From Bacteroidia bacterium (lineage in GTDB: Bacteria; Bacteroidota; Bacteroidia; Bacteroidales; UBA7960), in NCBI GenBank assembly GCA_007695305.1, contig REEA01000112.1, positions 1 to 64,000 on the forward strand: a DNA stretch of 64,000 nt. The letters are read 5' to 3'. The stretch's first letter is position 1. Each line of letters opens with the position of its first letter. This document shows, piece by piece, positions 19,932 to 31,576 of this stretch. The position numbers and the translations under genes are program-made. Under the pieces are notes generated by a model. It searched no databases. It had not been told where the DNA came from and saw only the letters and a program-made list of their open reading frames with translations.

Positions 19932-20558
19932 TTAATTCTTTCTGCTTTTGTGGGGATAATTTTTTGGGCCGGGGTGTTTTCCGGGAAACTTCTTCTTCTT
20001 ATTCTTAGAAAGGATATCGCTGGTTTCGTGCAGCTTTACATCCTTCTGGAGACTTAACTTCCCGGCGGAAAGAATCTCAAGATGCTTGGCAATCTCTTCA
20101 TCGGTTACGGCATCACGGTTCCAGGTGAGGTAGGACTTTTTCAAATGATTGGCAATCAGGTTAATCAGGACGTCTTTCATATGACCGTCTTCCAACTCAC
20201 AGGCTTTTTCAATGATACGCTCAATGTGCCGGCCGTAATGCTTGAACGTAACATTGTTGGAACTGTAATCCAGTGTCTCGGGTTTACGCGATAGCGTTTC
20301 GGGCGATGGCACCGGATAGGGTGAGTCAACATCCAGCTTAAAGTCCGACATGATGAACAAATGATCCCATAACTTATGCTTGAAATCATTTACATCGCGA
20401 AGATGGGGGTTCAGCTGTCCCATCACATTGATGGTAGCACGGGCCAATTGATTGCGCTTTTCCTTGTCTTCAACAGACATTATGTATTCTATCATTTTTT
20501 GAATATTACGGCCATATTCCGAAATATTCATCTTAGAGCGGGAAGTGTTATACTCCAT
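19932..20558 (-). CDS. DUF4290-family protein
   Basis: MEYNTSRSKMNISEYGRNIQKMIEY...LNPHLRDVNDFKHKLWDHLFIMSDFKLDVDSPYP; start set to the MEYNT Met. Confidence 0.88.
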   Translation of the reverse strand: MEYNTSRSKMNISEYGRNIQKMIEYIMSVEDKEKRNQLARATINVMGQLNPHLRDVNDFKHKLWDHLFIMSDFKLDVDSPYPVPSPETLSRKPETLDYSSNNVTFKHYGRHIERIIEKACELEDGHMKDVLINLIANHLKKSYLTWNRDAVTDEEIAKHLEILSAGKLSLQKDVKLHETSDILSKNKKKKFPGKHPGPKNYPHKSRKN

Positions 20559-20713
20559 GGGTTTGTTATATGTTTTTTGATATAAAATACTCGGGATGTA
20601 TGTGGGTTGGTTCAGGTTGGAAAGGTGGCTGGTGTACCCACTGGTATCCGTTGTCAAAATTTACTGCAAAGTTAACGAATAATTATCAATAATATGTTGT
20701 GCACACCATTAAA

Positions 20714-23032
20714 CTAAACTATTTTTAGCCGGGCATATTTTAAAAGCAGCTGTTTTTTTCCGGCACCGGCAAACTGGACTGTGGCTTTCGCGTTTTGCCC
20801 GCTGCCTTCAAGGGCGACCACCACACCATTGCCAAAACGCTGATGTTTCACCTGCATATTTACTGCCAGTGCAGCAGCGTCCAGGATGGCAAATTCATCG
20901 TTTTCTGTTGTAACCGGCGAATTCGTTTTATCAGACGGTTCCTCTGCAATACCCGGCTGTTGGTCGCTGCCGGTTAACCTGGTAAATTTTCTCAGACTTT
21001 CTGCAAAACTTTCCTGAGACATGTGTTTGCGTGCTCTCCTTCCCGCAGGGGTCAGATAATGAACAAATTTCTGATCTAGCTCGTCAATAAAACGGCTCGG
21101 TTCACACATGTTGAAATTCCCGTATCTGAAGCGCGTTTCAGCATAGGTCACCGTGGCCAGCTTCATGGCACGAGTCATGGCTACATAAAAAAGCCGCCTT
21201 TCTTCTTCGAGCTCGGCCTGACTGTTGATGGAAAGTTGGGATGGAAACAGGTTCTCCTCCACACCGGTAATAAAAACATAGGGGAATTCCAGGCCTTTGG
21301 CAGCATGGATGGTCATTAACGAAACGGTATTCGTACCGTTATCCTTATCTTTCTGAGTATCAGCGTCGGTAAGCAGCGCGATGTCCTGCATAAACTCATC
21401 CAGTGTCCGCGATGTTGCTGATTTCTCTGCTTCCTGATCTTCTTCGTAAAGGACAAAATCTTTCAGAGCTGTAAGCAATTCTTCAATGTTGTCGCGCCTG
21501 TTTAAACTTTCAGGCGTACCATCTTCAAAATACAGCTTACGAATCCCGGATTTATTGACGATCTTTTCACCCAATTCGTAGGCATTCATGGTAAACAGGC
21601 TCGCTGAAAAGGCCTTGATCATGGTTACAAAATCAGCCAGCTTATTCATGATTCCGCTATGTACCATTACCCTGTGAGCCTGTGGGTCGTTTACCACATC
21701 CCAGAGTGTTGCACCACTCTCTCCGGCAGCTGCCATTAACTTGTCTATGGAGGTTGACCCAATACCCCTTGCAGGGAAATTGATGATGCGCAAAAGTGCA
21801 TCCTCATCACGGTGATTGATTACAAGGCGGAAGTATGCCAGCAGGTCTTTGATCTCTTTCCTCTGATAAAAGGAAACACTGCCAAATATTCTGTAAGGAA
21901 TATTTAACCGGCGCAACGCTTCCTCCATGGCCCTCGATTGAGCATTTGTACGGTATAATATCGCAAAATCGCTGTTGGGCAAGCGTTGCTGTTGAATAAA
22001 CTCAAAAATCCGGTTGGCGACCACATAGGCTTCGTCACCTTCATTGGCCGTTTCTATGATGTGGATCTTTTCACCTGGCGCATTGCTTGTCCATATCTTT
22101 TTATGGATCTGGTCTTTATTACGGGCAATCACACTGTTGGCAGCCGATACGATATGGGCCGTCGAACGGTAGTTTTGTTCCAGTTTGAATAGCTTCATAT
22201 CCGCATAATCATGCTTGAAGTTAAGAATGTTCTGAATGTTCGCACCCCGGAATGCATATATACTTTGTGCATCATCGCCCACCACACAAATATTTTCGTT
22301 GTTGGCTGCAAGTTTTTTAATAATAAGGTATTGTGAGAAATTGGTATCCTGGTATTCATCCACAAGAATATACTCAAAACGTTGCTGGTATTTGTACAGC
22401 ACCTCCGGAAAATCCCTCAGCAGAATGTTCATATTGAACAGCAAATCATCAAAATCCATGGCACCGGCTTTGTGAAGTTTTTGCTGGTAAATGCTGTAGA
22501 TCAGACCAAGCTGTGGTTTTCTGTTTTGGCGATCATGCATCTGAATGTCACCGTCGTCAAGGTAATCCTTTGCGGAGATAAGGTTATTTTTGGCATTGGA
22601 TATCCTGTGCAACACATATCCCGGTGTGTAGGTTTTGTCATCAAGATTTTGCTCTTTCACAATCTTTTTGATGACCCTTTTTGAGTCTTCCGTATCATAA
22701 ATGGTAAAATGGGAGGGATAATCCAGTTTTTCCGCTTCCGACCTGAGTATTCGGGCGAAAATGCTGTGAAAGGTTCCCATCCATAAGCCCTTGGCAGCAG
22801 AAGGATCAACCAGGGCGGCAATACGTTCGCGCATCTCGCGGGCAGCCTTGTTGGTGAAGGTCAGGGCGAGAATCCTGAACGGTGCCACACCTTTATGCAG
22901 CAGGTAAGCCACCCTGTAAGTGATGACCCTCGTTTTTCCGCTTCCTGCACCGGCAATTACCATCGACGGCCCTTCTGCAGAAGTAACAGCTTGCTGCTGC
23001 GAATCATTCAAGTCCTTCAGAAAATCAATCAT
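20714..23032 (-). CDS. ATP-dependent DNA helicase UvrD/PcrA family
   Basis: SF1 motifs: GAGSGKT, LTFTNKAAREMRER, VDEYQDTN, GDDAQSIYAFRGA, QNYRST, TIHAAKGLEF, VAMTRA. Confidence 0.96.
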   Translation of the reverse strand: MIDFLKDLNDSQQQAVTSAEGPSMVIAGAGSGKTRVITYRVAYLLHKGVAPFRILALTFTNKAAREMRERIAALVDPSAAKGLWMGTFHSIFARILRSEAEKLDYPSHFTIYDTEDSKRVIKKIVKEQNLDDKTYTPGYVLHRISNAKNNLISAKDYLDDGDIQMHDRQNRKPQLGLIYSIYQQKLHKAGAMDFDDLLFNMNILLRDFPEVLYKYQQRFEYILVDEYQDTNFSQYLIIKKLAANNENICVVGDDAQSIYAFRGANIQNILNFKHDYADMKLFKLEQNYRSTAHIVSAANSVIARNKDQIHKKIWTSNAPGEKIHIIETANEGDEAYVVANRIFEFIQQQRLPNSDFAILYRTNAQSRAMEEALRRLNIPYRIFGSVSFYQRKEIKDLLAYFRLVINHRDEDALLRIINFPARGIGSTSIDKLMAAAGESGATLWDVVNDPQAHRVMVHSGIMNKLADFVTMIKAFSASLFTMNAYELGEKIVNKSGIRKLYFEDGTPESLNRRDNIEELLTALKDFVLYEEDQEAEKSATSRTLDEFMQDIALLTDADTQKDKDNGTNTVSLMTIHAAKGLEFPYVFITGVEENLFPSQLSINSQAELEEERRLFYVAMTRAMKLATVTYAETRFRYGNFNMCEPSRFIDELDQKFVHYLTPAGRRARKHMSQESFAESLRKFTRLTGSDQQPGIAEEPSDKTNSPVTTENDEFAILDAAALAVNMQVKHQRFGNGVVVALEGSGQNAKATVQFAGAGKKQLLLKYARLKIV

Positions 23033-23453
23033 AATAATACTCTTCTAACAATGCTCCCGGGATAACTTCAGCAAATTTAAAAAACCTTTAATGCAATGCC
23101 GCAAATCTATCGTACCATCAATGGCTTGAATATCGACCGATGAGGATGTTGAAATGTGATGTTATGAAAGCTCCTCAGATTGCCGGCATTGGCAACTTAT
23201 GTCATCCCCGGGGGAGTTTTATGCGACATATAATATTGCGTTGGCAAAGATAGGAATTTATATGGGCACTGCTGACTTTCCGTCATCACACATACCAATA
23301 TATATTAAAGAAATAATCCTTGCAATGATCTTATTCCTGCTTCCCGGATACTGTTCCATCGCTGGCTCAAAAGCTTTGAAATTCTTTATATCTTTACGGT
23401 TCCAAACATGGTAATAAAGGTTTTCCAACTATTTACATTAACAACATATAGCT

Positions 23454-24563
23454 ATGAGTCACTTTATGAAAAGCTTGGTTATATTATCTGCCATTGGAGT
23501 TGTATATGGCTTATTATCAACACCTTCTGTGGCACAGGTTTCGAATCAGGAATTACTGGACAACCAGAAGGCTGTCCTGGAGGAATTGCGGGATCTCCGC
23601 TATCGATTTGATGTTTTAGAAAAAGCCATTGATGATGTAATGTGGCACAAGGTAGTAGGAGATGTGGCATATATCGACAAGCTGTTTTTGGCCGGGCCTC
23701 CTCCAAGGGGCTTTGAAACGGCAACAACCCTTCATGGTAAAAACCCTGTCAAGTTTTGGACGTATGTTTTTATTCCGAAAGATGTTGACCCTTCAAAGAA
23801 ATATCCATTGCTGGTGTTTCCCCATGGTGGTGTACACGGTGATTTCAACACTTATTATACCCATATTATCCGGGAGCTGATGGCGCAGCAATATATTGTT
23901 GTAGCACCTGAGTACCGGGGCAGTACAGGCTACGGAAAAGGATTGCACCAGCGGATCGATTATGGCGGTCTGGAAAACGATGACGTGCATGAAAGCATGC
24001 TGCTGATGCTGCAAAATTATGACATTGTGGATCAACGGCGTGTGGGGCTCATTGGCTGGAGTCATGGTGGGATGATTTCATTGATGAATGCTTTTGAACA
24101 CCCCAACGATTACCGCGCGGTTTTCGCCGGTGTACCCGTCAGTGACCTGATAGCGCGCATGGGGTATAAGCGCCCTGCTTATGAAATGGATTGGTTTGCT
24201 GCGGATCACCACATCGGGCAGGCAGTTCACGAAAATATTGATGAATACAGACGCCGGTCGCCTGTGTACCATGCCCACAAATTGGAAACTCCGCTACTTA
24301 TTCATACCAACACCATTGATGAGGATGTACATGTGCTTGAAGTGCAAAACCTAATTAATACACTGAAGGCCCATAATAAAGATTTCGAATACCGTATCTA
24401 TGAAGATATACCCGGTGGCCATTCATTCGACAGGATGGATCACCGGGCCGGCCGGGACATTCGTTTTGAGATATACCGTTTTCTGGCTAAACATCTCAAT
24501 CCACCGCGACCATTCCGTAATGTAAAGGAAATGGAAGAAGCTGCATACCGTTTTACCAGGTAA
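23454..24563 (+). CDS. Exported alpha/beta hydrolase / prolyl oligopeptidase (S9)-like protein
   Basis: APEYRGSTGYG, GWSHGG nucleophile elbow, C-terminal GGHSF histidine region; signal-peptide-like N-terminus. Confidence 0.85.
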   Translation: MSHFMKSLVILSAIGVVYGLLSTPSVAQVSNQELLDNQKAVLEELRDLRYRFDVLEKAIDDVMWHKVVGDVAYIDKLFLAGPPPRGFETATTLHGKNPVKFWTYVFIPKDVDPSKKYPLLVFPHGGVHGDFNTYYTHIIRELMAQQYIVVAPEYRGSTGYGKGLHQRIDYGGLENDDVHESMLLMLQNYDIVDQRRVGLIGWSHGGMISLMNAFEHPNDYRAVFAGVPVSDLIARMGYKRPAYEMDWFAADHHIGQAVHENIDEYRRRSPVYHAHKLETPLLIHTNTIDEDVHVLEVQNLINTLKAHNKDFEYRIYEDIPGGHSFDRMDHRAGRDIRFEIYRFLAKHLNPPRPFRNVKEMEEAAYRFTR

Positions 24564-24824
24564 ACATTTTTTTATGGCATTGGGTATTCTCTGGCTATGT
24601 ATGTCAGGCCCTGGCTTTTTACCTGTGACCAGCTCTGGTCCGAAGCTTGCCTTTGTTTAATCCATCAATCTGTAAAACAGCTATTTATGCCTGGGTCATC
24701 CCGTTGAAAACATTGCGTGCAATACCTTCGGTTTTCTTTTTGCAATAAGTTTGTAATTGGCCGGGATCAGGAAATTCTTCAAAAAAAACAGATGTTTTCA
24801 GGTTAAAAAATCATAAAATTATTG

Positions 24825-24832
24825 TACCTTTG
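24825..24832 (+). promoter_or_regulatory. Putative distal str-operon promoter -7 box (TACCTTTG)
   Basis: Matches TAnnTTTG; -33 element weak. Confidence 0.45.
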
Positions 24833-24911
24833 TGCCCCTCAAAAACAAGGGGTTTACAATTCCTGCATGATTGGGTTATTAAAGGGAGCAAAAATATTTT
24901 GCTTTTGCTTA

Positions 24912-24941
24912 TTGTTATTCAAAAAATAACTTCTACCTTTG
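24912..24941 (+). promoter_or_regulatory. Putative proximal str-operon promoter TTG-N19-TACCTTTG
   Basis: TTG at 24912-24914, 19-bp spacer, TACCTTTG at 24934-24941; 74 nt upstream of rpsL. Confidence 0.65.
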
Positions 24942-25015
24942 CACTCCCAAAAATCGGGATTCATTGGATTTAACAAAATATAAACGAAGTTTTTACTAAA
25001 AATTGAGATCAAAGT

Positions 25016-25396
25016 ATGCCAACAATTCAGCAATTGGTTCGAAAAGGGCGTAAAAAGGTGACCTACAAGAGCAAATCACCCGCATTGGATGCGTGCCCGC
25101 AGCGCAGGGGTGTGTGTGTTCGTGTTTACACCACTACTCCCAAGAAGCCAAATTCGGCTATGCGTAAAGTCGCAAGGGTAAGGCTTACCAACGGCAAAGA
25201 GGTGAACGCTTACATTCCGGGAGAGGGTCATAACCTGCAGGAACACTCCATTGTATTGATTCGTGGAGGAAGGGTAAAAGATTTACCTGGTGTAAGGTAT
25301 CACATTGTTCGTGGTGCTTTGGATACCAGTGGAGTGGAAGGTCGTACACAACGACGCTCAAAATATGGAACCAAAAGGCCAAAGGAGAAAAAATAG
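25016..25396 (+). CDS. rpsL: 30S ribosomal protein S12
   Basis: [13 protein letters not shown]...[22 protein letters not shown]. Confidence 0.99.
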   Translation: MPTIQQLVRKGRKKVTYKSKSPALDACPQRRGVCVRVYTTTPKKPNSAMRKVARVRLTNGKEVNAYIPGEGHNLQEHSIVLIRGGRVKDLPGVRYHIVRGALDTSGVEGRTQRRSKYGTKRPKEKK

Positions 25397-25431
25397 TTTG
25401 ATCCAGACGAAAAATAATAATTGACAGTACA

Positions 25432-25899
25432 ATGAGAAAGTCAAAACCAAAAAAGCGCGTATTGCTGCCTGATCCAAGGTTTAACGATGTATTGGTTACC
25501 CGCTTTGTAAACAACATGATGCTCAGGGGCAAAAAGAACCTTGCCTACGAAATGTTTTATGATGCAATTGACATCATCACGGAGAAAACCAAGGAAGACG
25601 GTCTGGAAATCTTCAAAAAGGGTTTGGCCAATGTAACACCGTCCGTCGAAGTACGCAGCCGGAGAATTGGGGGTGCAACTTTTCAAATCCCCTCTGAAAT
25701 CAGACCGGATCGGAAAATGTCGGTTGGTATCAAAAGCCTTATATCTTTTGCGCGCAAACGCAACGAAAAAGGAATGGCTGCCAAACTGGCAGGCGAGATT
25801 ATTGCTGCCAGCAAAGAGGAAGGTGGTTCTTTTAAAAGAAAAGAGGATATGCACCGTATGGCCGATGCCAACAAAGCATTCTCTCATTTCAGATTCTGA
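25432..25899 (+). CDS. rpsG: 30S ribosomal protein S7
   Basis: S7 family sequence; follows rpsL. Confidence 0.99.
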   Translation: MRKSKPKKRVLLPDPRFNDVLVTRFVNNMMLRGKKNLAYEMFYDAIDIITEKTKEDGLEIFKKGLANVTPSVEVRSRRIGGATFQIPSEIRPDRKMSVGIKSLISFARKRNEKGMAAKLAGEIIAASKEEGGSFKRKEDMHRMADANKAFSHFRF

Positions 25900-25927
25900 T
25901 TACAAAAAACGGTTCATTATAATTAAA

Positions 25928-28027
25928 GTGGCAAGAGATTTACAATATACACGCAACATCGGTATTATGGCACATATCGACGCCGGTAAGACAACAACTA
26001 CCGAGCGGATACTGTTTTATACCGGTGTCAACCATCGTCTGGGTGAAACGCACGACGGTGCTGCCACCATGGACTGGATGGTGCAGGAGCAGGAGCGTGG
26101 TATTACCATTACTTCCGCTGCCACAACCACTTTTTGGAACTACCGTAACAACCAATATAAAATCAATATCATTGATACACCCGGCCATGTAGATTTTACC
26201 GTTGAGGTAGAACGCAGCCTCCGGGTGCTTGATGGCGCTATCGCACTGTTTTGCGCCGTAGGTGGCGTAGAACCCCAATCCGAAACTGTATGGCGACAAG
26301 CCGATAAATATAAAGTGCCCCGGATAAGTTTTATCAACAAGATGGATCGAGCCGGGGCTGATTTTTTTGCCGTGGTTGACAAAATTAAGGAACGCCTCGG
26401 CATGAATGCTGTACCCCTGCAAATACCCATTGGCTTTGAAGAAGACTTCCGTGGAGTAGTCGACCTGATAACCAACAAAGCTTATGTATGGGAAGAACAA
26501 TCCCTGGGTATGAGTTTTGTTGAAATCCCTATCCCCGAAGAATTAAAGGATATTACCGAAAAATATCGGACAATCCTGGTTGAAGGATGTGCTGAGGAAA
26601 GTGAAGAACTCCTGGAAAAATTCATGATGGATCCAAATTCAATCCAGGAAGACGAAATGATTGGCATTATTCGTAAAGCCACCATTGATCGCAAAATAAC
26701 CCCGGTTTTATGCGGATCAGCCTTTAAAAATAAAGGCATTCAGGCTCTGCTGGATGCTGTGGCTAAATTTCTTCCCTCCCCTGTCGATGTTGAATCCGTT
26801 GAGGGAGTCAATCCAAAAACAGAAAAAACAGAGATACGCAAAACCAGTGCCGCTGAACCCTTTGCTGCGCTGGCTTTTAAAATTGCCACCGACCCCTATG
26901 TGGGCCGGCTTTGCTTTTTTCGCGTCTACAGCGGTAGTTTGGCCGAAGGATCTTATGTGCTCAATGCATCAACCAACAAAAAAGAGCGGATTTCCCGTAT
27001 CCTGCAGATGCACGCCAACAAACAAAACCCGATCAAGGTCATTGAAGCCGGAGATATAGGTGCCGCCGTGGGATTCAAAAATATCCACACCGGCGACTCA
27101 TTGTGCGACGAAAAACATCCCATCCTGCTTGAGTCTATCACCTTCCCCGAACCTGTGATCAGCGTGGCCATCGAACCCAAAACCCAGGCTGACCTTGACA
27201 AGCTCAATATGGCACTGGCAAAGCTGGTTGAAGAAGACCCCACATTTCAGGTCAAAACAGATCCAGACAGCGGTCAGACAATCATCAGCGGTATGGGTGA
27301 ACTGCACCTGGAAATATTGCTTGACAGGCTTAAACGCGAATTCAAGGTTGAAGCCAATCAGGGAGCACCACAGGTGGCATACAAGGAAGCGATCACAACC
27401 ACCGTATCACACCGCGAGATTTATAAAAAGCAAACAGGTGGTAAAGGAAAATTTGCCGATATTGTTTTTGAAATCGGACCCGCCGATGAAGGCATTGACG
27501 GACTACAGTTCATTGATCAGGTCAAAGGGGGTAACATCCCAAAAGAATATATTCCATCCATACAGAAGGGTTTTAAAATGGCCATGCAAAATGGTGTTTT
27601 GGCAGGTTATCCTCTTGAGAGCCTAAAAGTAACCTTGCTGGATGGTTCTTATCATAACGTCGATTCGGATTCTTTGTCTTTCGAACTGGCTGCCAAAATA
27701 GCATTCAGAAATGCATGCAGAAAATCCAGATCGGTGTTGCTCGAACCTGTTATGAAACTGGAAGTAGTTACACCGGAAGAATATGTAGGTGACGTTGTTG
27801 GCGATATCAATCGCCGGCGGGGACACCTTAGCGGCATCGCCCAAAGAAATAATCTTCAGGTGGTAAACGCAAAAACACCACTGGCAGAAATGTTTGGTTA
27901 TGTAACTGCTTTGAGAACCTTAACCCAGGGCAGGGCACTCTCTACCATGGAGTTTTCACATTTTGAAGAGGTTCCGCCTAATATCGCAAACGAGGTGATT
28001 GAGAAACTATATGGTGTAAAAACATAA
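25928..28027 (+). CDS. fusA: Elongation factor G
   Basis: [25 protein letters not shown]1 motif, [19 protein letters not shown]. In-frame GTG at 25928 gives 699 aa and no overlap with rpsG. Confidence 0.97.
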   Translation: MARDLQYTRNIGIMAHIDAGKTTTTERILFYTGVNHRLGETHDGAATMDWMVQEQERGITITSAATTTFWNYRNNQYKINIIDTPGHVDFTVEVERSLRVLDGAIALFCAVGGVEPQSETVWRQADKYKVPRISFINKMDRAGADFFAVVDKIKERLGMNAVPLQIPIGFEEDFRGVVDLITNKAYVWEEQSLGMSFVEIPIPEELKDITEKYRTILVEGCAEESEELLEKFMMDPNSIQEDEMIGIIRKATIDRKITPVLCGSAFKNKGIQALLDAVAKFLPSPVDVESVEGVNPKTEKTEIRKTSAAEPFAALAFKIATDPYVGRLCFFRVYSGSLAEGSYVLNASTNKKERISRILQMHANKQNPIKVIEAGDIGAAVGFKNIHTGDSLCDEKHPILLESITFPEPVISVAIEPKTQADLDKLNMALAKLVEEDPTFQVKTDPDSGQTIISGMGELHLEILLDRLKREFKVEANQGAPQVAYKEAITTTVSHREIYKKQTGGKGKFADIVFEIGPADEGIDGLQFIDQVKGGNIPKEYIPSIQKGFKMAMQNGVLAGYPLESLKVTLLDGSYHNVDSDSLSFELAAKIAFRNACRKSRSVLLEPVMKLEVVTPEEYVGDVVGDINRRRGHLSGIAQRNNLQVVNAKTPLAEMFGYVTALRTLTQGRALSTMEFSHFEEVPPNIANEVIEKLYGVKT

Positions 28028-28049
28028 ACCGTTTTAAATTAAGGAAACC

Positions 28050-28355
28050 GTGAGTCACAAAATTCGAATCAAATTAAAATCATACGATTATAACCTGGTG
28101 GATAAGTCTGCCGAAAAAATCGTGAAGACTGTGAAGACAACAGGTGCGGTGGTAAATGGTCCAATACCGCTTCCAACGCACAAAAGGAAGTTTACCGTTT
28201 TGCGGTCGCCATTTGTTAATAAAAAGTCCAGGGAACAGTTTCAACTGTGCTCATACAAAAGGCTGTTAGATATTTATTCTTCTTCCTCAAAAACCGTGGA
28301 TGCGCTCATGAAACTTGAGCTGCCCAGTGGTGTTGAAGTGGAAATCAAGGTCTAA
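28050..28355 (+). CDS. rpsJ: 30S ribosomal protein S10 (GTG start)
   Basis: [21 protein letters not shown]...[28 protein letters not shown]. Confidence 0.99.
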   Translation: MSHKIRIKLKSYDYNLVDKSAEKIVKTVKTTGAVVNGPIPLPTHKRKFTVLRSPFVNKKSREQFQLCSYKRLLDIYSSSSKTVDALMKLELPSGVEVEIKV

Positions 28356-28401
28356 GCATTGTAAAGAATACGATTGCTCATTTTTGTTAAATCGACGAAA
28401 G

Positions 28402-29031
28402 ATGTCAGGATTAATTGGAAAGAAAATAGGAATGACCAGCATTTTTGATGCCGAAGGGAAAAATATACCCTGCACGGTTATCGAAGCCGGTCCCTGCGTG
28501 GTTACGCAAATACTTACCAAAGATAAGGATGGGTACGACGCCATTCAGCTTGGTTTTGATGAGAAACGCGAAAAATTGTGCACCAAACCGTTGTTAGGGC
28601 ACTTTAAAAAAGCGAAAACGACACCTAAAAAGGTGCTGGCTGAATTTACCCGCTTCGAACCCGGTCAAAGAAAAGAATTTGGTGAAGTGCTTACCGCGGA
28701 TGTATTTATCGAAGGTGAATACATTGATGTGGTAGGTATCAGCAAGGGGAAAGGTTTTCAGGGAGTTGTTAAGCGACACGGCTTTTCGGGTGTCGGACAG
28801 GCATCCCACGGTCAGCACAACCGTTTACGTGCCCCCGGATCACTCGGTGCTTCTTCTTGGCCTTCAAGGGTATTCAAAGGAATGCGTATGGGAGGCCGAA
28901 CAGGCGGAAAAAGAGTGAAAATGATCAACCTGCAGATCATGAAACTCATCCCCGAGAAAAATTTAGTTATTGTTAAAGGTTCTGTACCAGGACCAAATGG
29001 ATCATATTTAATTCTGGAAAGATGGAGTTAG
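28402..29031 (+). CDS. rplC: 50S ribosomal protein L3
   Basis: [22 protein letters not shown] at 28402 is the natural start. Confidence 0.98.
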   Translation: MSGLIGKKIGMTSIFDAEGKNIPCTVIEAGPCVVTQILTKDKDGYDAIQLGFDEKREKLCTKPLLGHFKKAKTTPKKVLAEFTRFEPGQRKEFGEVLTADVFIEGEYIDVVGISKGKGFQGVVKRHGFSGVGQASHGQHNRLRAPGSLGASSWPSRVFKGMRMGGRTGGKRVKMINLQIMKLIPEKNLVIVKGSVPGPNGSYLILERWS

Positions 29032-29654
29032 CAGTCTATAGCATAGATGGGAAAAAAACCGATAAAACCGTTGCCTTAAACGATGATATTTTTGGGATTA
29101 CCCCCAATGACCACGTAATATATCTTGCCGTGAAGCATCATTTGGCAAACAGACGTCAGGGAACCCACAAAACAAAAGAGCGCAACGAGGTGAAAGGTAG
29201 TACCAGGAAGTTACGCCGGCAAAAAGGAACAGGAGCAGCACGTATTGGTGATATCAAATCTCCGCTGCTCAGAGGCGGTGGTGTTGTATTTGGTCCCAAA
29301 CCCAGGGATTATAGCTTCAAAATAAACAAAAAAGTAAAAAGCCTTGCGCGCAAATCTGCTTTGTCATACAAAGCAAAAGAAGACCGGATTATGGTGCTGG
29401 AAGACTTTACCATGGATGAACCCAAAACAAAAAAGTATCTTGACATACTCAGGAGTTTTGAGATGGAAGGGAAAAAATCCCTCCTCGTGATGTCCGGTAA
29501 TGACAGGATAGTGCAGCTATCTGCCCGAAACATCCCCAAGGCCTTTACCATAAACGCTTCACAACTCAATACATATATGATCCTTCATGCAGAACATATC
29601 CTGATGATGGAAAGCGCCATAAATGAAGTTGAAAACATTTTGCTGAAAAGGTAA
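29022..29654 (+). CDS. rplD: 50S ribosomal protein L4
   Basis: [34 protein letters not shown]; overlaps the rplC end by 10 nt. Confidence 0.98.
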   Translation: MELAVYSIDGKKTDKTVALNDDIFGITPNDHVIYLAVKHHLANRRQGTHKTKERNEVKGSTRKLRRQKGTGAARIGDIKSPLLRGGGVVFGPKPRDYSFKINKKVKSLARKSALSYKAKEDRIMVLEDFTMDEPKTKKYLDILRSFEMEGKKSLLVMSGNDRIVQLSARNIPKAFTINASQLNTYMILHAEHILMMESAINEVENILLKR

Positions 29655-29707
29655 AACCATTGATGACAGGGATTGGAAAAAGATCGATCCCATAAAACAT
29701 GATAACC

Positions 29708-30001
29708 ATGCAAGTACTCATTAAGCCACTGATTACCGAGAAGATGACGGCGGTTACTGAAAAGTTTCCCGGCCGTTATGGCTTTATCGTGGACAAACGT
29801 GCTACAAAATCGCAGATAAAAGTTGCGATTGAACAGATGTATGACGTAACGGTAGACTCGGTAAATACCATGGTGTATCTTGGCAAACGCCAGACACGAT
29901 ACACCCGCACCGGCTTTCAATCCGGACGAAAGAATAACTTTAAGAAGGCAATCGTCACTTTGAGCGAAGGCCAGTCAATTGATTTTTACAGCAATATTTA
30001 A
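29708..30001 (+). CDS. rplW: 50S ribosomal protein L23
   Basis: VLIKPLITEKMTAVTEK...YGFIVDKRATKSQIKVAIEQMY. Confidence 0.97.
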   Translation: MQVLIKPLITEKMTAVTEKFPGRYGFIVDKRATKSQIKVAIEQMYDVTVDSVNTMVYLGKRQTRYTRTGFQSGRKNNFKKAIVTLSEGQSIDFYSNI

Positions 30002-30007
30002 GGACTC

Positions 30008-30832
30008 ATGGCTTTAAAAAAGTTTAAACCGACTACCCCGGGGCAACGCAACAAAGTAATCAGCGCATTTGATGACATTACTGCAACCAAGCCGGAAAAA
30101 AGCCTTGTAAGGGGTAAAAAGAGATCGGGAGGCAGAAACAACGAAGGTAAGATGACAGTACGCTATGTAGGCGGAGGTCATAAAAAAAGATACCGGATCA
30201 TCGATTTCAAAAGAGATAAAGATGGCATTCCGGCCACTGTGAAAAGCATCGAATATGATCCGAATCGTTCGGCTCGTATTGCTTTGCTGAATTATGCCGA
30301 CGGTGAAAAGCGGTATATCATTGCACCTGTTGGTTTGCAGGTGGGACAAACGCTTATGTCGGGCGAAAAAGCAACGCCGGATATAGGTAATGCTATGTTT
30401 TTAAAGGATGTCCCTCTGGGAAGTATCGTGCACAACATTGAGCTTAGACCCGGACAGGGCGGCAAAATGGCGCGCAGTGCTGGTACTTATGCTCAACTGA
30501 CATCCCGCGAAGGCAGATATGCTTTGCTGAAACTTCCATCGGGAGAAATCAGAATGGTGTTGGTTACTTGCAAAGCAACCATTGGCAGCGCCTCCAATCC
30601 TGACCACATGCACGAAATGTCGGGCAAGGCAGGACGATCACGCTGGTTGGGACGGCGTCCAAGAACACGTCCTGTAGCTATGAACCCCGTAGACCATCCC
30701 ATGGGTGGTGGTGAGGGTCGTGCATCAGGCGGACATCCTCGCAGCCGTAAAGGCCTGCCTGCCAAAGGATATAAGACGCGCAATAAAAAGAAAGCCTCGA
30801 ACAGGCTCATCATCGAAAGAAAAAAGAAATAA
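30008..30832 (+). CDS. rplB: 50S ribosomal protein L2
   Basis: [32 protein letters not shown]...[14 protein letters not shown]. Confidence 0.99.
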   Translation: MALKKFKPTTPGQRNKVISAFDDITATKPEKSLVRGKKRSGGRNNEGKMTVRYVGGGHKKRYRIIDFKRDKDGIPATVKSIEYDPNRSARIALLNYADGEKRYIIAPVGLQVGQTLMSGEKATPDIGNAMFLKDVPLGSIVHNIELRPGQGGKMARSAGTYAQLTSREGRYALLKLPSGEIRMVLVTCKATIGSASNPDHMHEMSGKAGRSRWLGRRPRTRPVAMNPVDHPMGGGEGRASGGHPRSRKGLPAKGYKTRNKKKASNRLIIERKKK

Positions 30833-30861
30833 TCATCTGATAACAGCAAAAATACATTCAT

Positions 30862-31140
30862 ATGAGTCGTTCATTAAAAAAAGGACCTTATATCCATCAT
30901 AAACTGGAAAAAAAAGTCCTGGCCATGTCTGCCAGCAGTAAAAAGTCTGTCATTAAGACCTGGTCGAGGGCGTCCATGATTTCCCCCGATTTTGTAGGAA
31001 TGACAATAGCCGTTCACAACGGTAACAAGTTTATACCTGTCTATATCACCGAAAACATGGTGGGCCATAAACTTGGAGAATTTGCTCCTACACGGATATT
31101 CAGAGGACATGCAGGAAAAAAAGATAAAGGCAAAAAATAA
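30862..31140 (+). CDS. rpsS: 30S ribosomal protein S19
   Basis: [15 protein letters not shown]...[22 protein letters not shown]. Confidence 0.99.
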   Translation: MSRSLKKGPYIHHKLEKKVLAMSASSKKSVIKTWSRASMISPDFVGMTIAVHNGNKFIPVYITENMVGHKLGEFAPTRIFRGHAGKKDKGKK

Positions 31141-31151
31141 ACTTCATTGAC

Positions 31152-31565
31152 ATGGGATTAAGAAAGCATCTTAGGGCTGAAAAGCTTAAGGAAGAGAAAA
31201 AAAATCAATATGTTGCCAAATTGAGCAATTGCCCTACATCACCAAGAAAAATGCGCCTTGTAGCTGATCTTATCAGGGGGCAGGAAGTGAATAAGGCCCT
31301 TGCCATTTTGCGATACACCAAAAAAGAGGCAGCACAGCGGCTTGAAAAACTCCTGCTGTCAGCTATCGCCAATTGGCAAAACAAAAACGAAGGGAAGCGC
31401 ATAGAAGATAACAACCTCTATGTTAAAGAAATATATGTTGACAGCGCCAGAATGCTGAAACGCCTGCGCCCTGCACCCCAGGGAAGAGCGCATCGCATCA
31501 GGAAACGCTCCAACCACGTAACCCTTTTTGTGGACAGCAAGAATACAATCGAAACAAACGAATAA
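31152..31565 (+). CDS. rplV: 50S ribosomal protein L22
   Basis: [24 protein letters not shown]. Confidence 0.98.
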   Translation: MGLRKHLRAEKLKEEKKNQYVAKLSNCPTSPRKMRLVADLIRGQEVNKALAILRYTKKEAAQRLEKLLLSAIANWQNKNEGKRIEDNNLYVKEIYVDSARMLKRLRPAPQGRAHRIRKRSNHVTLFVDSKNTIETNE

Positions 31566-31576
31566 ATATTTCTCAG

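Noticed and set aside
28028-28049. Missing tuf gene between fusA and rpsJ
   Set aside because: Absence here is likely ordinary for the lineage, where tuf often lies elsewhere; not treated as a finding.
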